Source: an uncultured bacterium
GTDB lineage: Bacteria; Bacteroidota; Bacteroidia; Bacteroidales; Bacteroidaceae
Assembly: GCA_905215655.1 (NCBI GenBank)
Contig: CAJMQT010000078.1
Location: forward strand, 1-8,986
Direction: 5' to 3'
Length of the DNA: 8,986 bases
The notes beneath the pieces are model-generated. The model saw nothing but the letters and a program-made list of their open reading frames with translations, had not been told where the DNA came from and did no database searches. Numbering within the stretch: the first letter of the stretch is position 1; every line of letters begins with the position of its first letter. Shown one piece after another: positions 7,010-8,986 of this stretch. A program made the translations under genes and the position numbers.

Positions 7010-8206
7010 ATGAGAAAGTTATTACTTTTTATCTGTGCATCCGTCATTTCTATGACTGCTGCTGCGCAGAATGCTTTTACAGACCAAACCAAGGGTCTTG
7101 TTTACGCAAAGGCTCCTGTTGTAGCAAAAGTTAAAGTTATCGGTTCGGTTGATAACGTATCTGTTAAAGACATGAGCGCAATCAGAGCACAAATGGCTCA
7201 GGCTCCCGCACAAGGCGACCTTTATGGAACATACATCGAGGACAACTACAATGAAATCCACGAGTGTTCTTCTGCCGAGTTGAAAGAGAAGACTGTTGAC
7301 GGAGTTACTTATGTCAATATGATTTTTGGCGACGGTTATGTAGATGTAATCGGAACTTATGATCCTGCAACAAGCAAGATTTCCGTTGAGCCTCAGGTTT
7401 GCGGTTCTTACACCGGTTATGGCAACTTCACATTGTTCGGACTCGGAGAAGGTGACCAGCCCGGATATGTAAAAGTTGACACCAAAAATCCTCTCACATT
7501 CACAGTTGAAGAAAATGGTACAATCTCGTTGAATCAGTACGGCTGGTGTGCTTATATGCTCGAATATGAACAACCCGGCTTCTGGAGCTTGGGTTTAAAT
7601 ACAAACTTCTTCAAGCCTAATGCTGTTCATGCCGGTGAAATAAGATGTTCTGAATCAAACTGGCAATATGCAGCATTTACAGATAAAGTTTATGCAGATG
7701 ATATGGACTTTGCCGTTAATGTTCACGGTTTCGGTGGTCCAACCGGAAGAGGTTGTCTTGCAATCGATGTAAATGAGGACGGTACCGTTGCAGCTGCAAC
7801 CGGTCAGGTTATCGCATATTTGCATCTTAGAAATCAAGAAGATATAAATACGTACGGAGAAAATTTCTACTTTAACGGATATGGCGAAGATGGTTATCCC
7901 AACCATGTTGAAAAAGAGTTCGTTTATGGAACAATAAGTGGTAATAAGATTACTTTCACCGAAGGTTTCGCTATCTGCTCTTTGTTGGATGCCGACGGCG
8001 CAGCTTATCAAATTGGTGGTTTCAGAGCGAATTCTACAATCACTCTTGACAACGGCAACTACATCGGAGCAGGTATCAAGGAAATCGGCGCAACGATGGA
8101 AGAGAAGGCTAAGAACGCCAAGACTTACAACATCCTCGGCCAGCAGGTTAACCGTGCCAATGCAAAGGGTCTCTTGATCCGCAACGGCAAGAAGTTCATT
8201 AAATAA
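7010..8206 (+). CDS. Secreted protein of unknown function with a short sorting-type C-terminal tail
   Basis: I do not recognise a named family for this 398-residue protein. It has a type I signal peptide, MRKLLLFICASVISMTAAAQ, likely cleaved near residue 19 or 20, and no lipobox. The body (about 65-350) is rich in Gly, Tyr, Phe and alternating polar/hydrophobic stretches, suggesting beta-sheet. It contains six Cys after the signal peptide (86, 131, 180, 213, 249, 323). YGNFTLFGLGEGDQPGYV at 137-154 resembles YGENFYFNGYGEDGYPNHV at 282-300, each followed by a Cys 41-43 residues after its Tyr, so the body may be two diverged modules. The tail KTYNILGQQV...KGLLIRNGKKFIK (371-398) matches the short C-terminal motif common on secreted Prevotella and Bacteroides proteins, related to type IX secretion sorting domains but shorter. 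The body is AT-rich (about 40% GC in sampled lines) against about 52% for the last ~55 codons and about 55% in the upstream operon. Extracellular or outer-surface location is likely; function unknown. Confidence 0.85.
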   Translation: MRKLLLFICASVISMTAAAQNAFTDQTKGLVYAKAPVVAKVKVIGSVDNVSVKDMSAIRAQMAQAPAQGDLYGTYIEDNYNEIHECSSAELKEKTVDGVTYVNMIFGDGYVDVIGTYDPATSKISVEPQVCGSYTGYGNFTLFGLGEGDQPGYVKVDTKNPLTFTVEENGTISLNQYGWCAYMLEYEQPGFWSLGLNTNFFKPNAVHAGEIRCSESNWQYAAFTDKVYADDMDFAVNVHGFGGPTGRGCLAIDVNEDGTVAAATGQVIAYLHLRNQEDINTYGENFYFNGYGEDGYPNHVEKEFVYGTISGNKITFTEGFAICSLLDADGAAYQIGGFRANSTITLDNGNYIGAGIKEIGATMEEKAKNAKTYNILGQQVNRANAKGLLIRNGKKFIK

Positions 8207-8214
8207 ACTTTATT

Positions 8215-8242
8215 GAATTAAGAATTAAGAATTAAGAATTAA
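8215..8242 (+). repeat. Four perfect tandem copies of the heptamer GAATTAA
   Basis: Four uninterrupted 7-bp units run from 8215 to 8242, beginning 9 nt after the stop of the secreted-protein gene. The copies are identical. They form the left arm of the long hairpin described separately. The right arm carries the complementary heptads in less perfect form (a C instead of T at 8304). Short perfect tandem repeats of this type can change copy number by replication slippage. Confidence 0.9.
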
Positions 8243-8319
8243 GAAAAAATGTCTCAGGGCTTTCGTCCCGACAAGGCATATTTTCTTAATTCTTAATTCT
8301 TAACTCTTAATTTTTTTTT
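8216..8319 (+). terminator. Long heptad-repeat hairpin with T9 tract
   Basis: The left arm 8216-8251 pairs with the right arm 8277-8312 over 36 positions with two mismatches (8224/8304 and 8248/8280). The loop 8252-8276 can itself form a small GGG/CCC stem (8257-8259 with 8267-8269). The right arm runs straight into nine T residues (8311-8319). Read on the + strand this is an intrinsic-terminator arrangement for the gene ending at 8206. The A-run at 8244-8249 lies inside the stem, so a matching terminator for the other strand is less clear. The stem is almost entirely A-T, unlike classic GC-rich terminators, so a repeat-element origin is also possible. The outermost ends, GAATTAA at 8215 and TTAATTC at 8318-8324, are inverted as well. 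The element leaves little room for a promoter of the next gene. Confidence 0.65.
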
Positions 8320-8331
8320 AATTCATTTAAT

Positions 8332-8986
8332 ATGAAAACACGAATATTCCAAATCATTATTATGCTTGCTGTTGCTGTGGGTGCATACGCCATCCCGGCG
8401 AAACCCGGCAAGCTGACGGTACGCCAGCCCGACGGCAGCAGCGTGACGTTGGTGCTGCATGGCGACGAGTTCATTCATTTCACCACAACCTCAGACGGTT
8501 ACACTGTTATACAAACCGGTGAAGAGTGGCAGTATGCCGTGAAAGAGAACGGCGTGTTGAAGGCGTCGGGCATTACGGCGCACGACGCTGCGGGACGTAT
8601 CGCGAGCGAAGAGGCGTTCCTGCAAGGCATGAAGAAGATGATACATGCCGACATGACCGCCGAACAGAAAGCGGCAAGAGCACGTGCACGCAGCCTCTGG
8701 AACACAGAGGAGGGCAATGACGCCGTGGCGAAAGCGCCGACGGTGGACTATGACAAGTTCCGTGGTTTGGTAATACTCGTTGAATTCAGCGACCGCTCTT
8801 TCTCACGCTCGGACATCAGCAACATCTTCGACTCGATGATGAACACGGAGAACTTCAGCGGTTTCTACACGACAGGCTCAAATCCGCAATGGATAAGCTA
8901 CACGGGCAGCGTACACGACTATTTCAGAGACAACTCGATGGGCAAGTTCGCCCCGAAGTTCGACGTTGTAGGTCCGGTGAAGATAA
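8332..8986 (+). CDS. M6-family (immune inhibitor A-like) secreted metalloprotease, 3' partial
   Basis: This is the N-terminal part of a secreted zinc endopeptidase; 218 codons are visible and the frame is open at the right edge. MKTRIFQIIIMLAVAVGAYA (1-20) is a type I signal peptide with an AYA cleavage site before IPAKPG. Residues 28-60 (LTVRQPDGSSVTL, then EFIHFTTTSDGYTVI) form the typical beta-rich propeptide opening of Bacteroidetes M6 proteins. A charged helical linker follows (about 91-122), then the start of the catalytic domain: RGLVILVEFSD at 144-154 and SVHDYFRDNSMGKFAPKF at 193-210, followed by DVVGPV. These match the M6 pattern of a VxDYFxxxSxGxFxP motif before the zinc site. The HExxH motif lies beyond the window, so activity cannot be confirmed. 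The start codon lies 19 nt after the base of the long hairpin, with AT-rich sequence and no clear Shine-Dalgarno. Base composition returns to the high-GC norm of the window. It may supply peptides to the upstream importer, but this is inference. Confidence 0.88.
   Translation, partial: MKTRIFQIIIMLAVAVGAYAIPAKPGKLTVRQPDGSSVTLVLHGDEFIHFTTTSDGYTVIQTGEEWQYAVKENGVLKASGITAHDAAGRIASEEAFLQGMKKMIHADMTAEQKAARARARSLWNTEEGNDAVAKAPTVDYDKFRGLVILVEFSDRSFSRSDISNIFDSMMNTENFSGFYTTGSNPQWISYTGSVHDYFRDNSMGKFAPKFDVVGPVKI

Noticed and set aside
8499..8720. Short open frames on both strands near the right edge
   Set aside because: They are shadows of the M6 protease frame, which continues uninterrupted from 8332 to the window end and carries clear family motifs.

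Overview
The window looks like a Bacteroidales chromosome, most like a Prevotella-type gut or oral lineage. The basis is a SusC/SusD pair, lipoproteins with Bacteroidetes-style lipoboxes, a short 'YNxxGQxV...KGxxIxNGKK' C-terminal tail, A-rich spacers without strong Shine-Dalgarno sequences, and coding GC of about 55%. I could run no database search, so family names rest on motif recognition. All genes that I can support lie on the + strand.

Layout. Positions 2-6910 hold one compact probable operon. It contains a 5'-truncated SusC/RagA TonB-dependent transporter, a SusD/RagB surface lipoprotein, a zinc-metallohydrolase lipoprotein (HEFCH motif) and a DUF4302-type lipoprotein. Spacers are 24, 29 and 7 nt, counting the preferred ATG starts. 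A structured 52-nt element at 6919-6970 ends this block. Next, 7010-8206 encodes a secreted protein I do not recognise. Its body is AT-rich (about 40% GC in sampled lines) while its last ~55 codons match the window norm (about 52%). A long heptad-repeat hairpin with a T9 tract fills 8215-8324. The window ends inside an M6-type secreted metalloprotease gene (8332 onward), cut before its catalytic motif.

How the genes may work together. SusC is the outer-membrane channel and SusD the lid that captures substrate. The two further lipoproteins are probably displayed on the same surface complex. No glycoside hydrolase or polysaccharide lyase is visible, but two metallohydrolases are. This favours a peptide/protein-derived substrate, as for RagAB of Porphyromonas gingivalis, over a glycan. 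That is inference from context; neither specificity nor regulator is visible here.

The points most worth a second look are the non-glycan SusCD operon carrying its own zincin, the compositionally mosaic secreted protein with a probable internal duplication, and the heptad hairpin placed only 19 nt before the M6 protease start codon.
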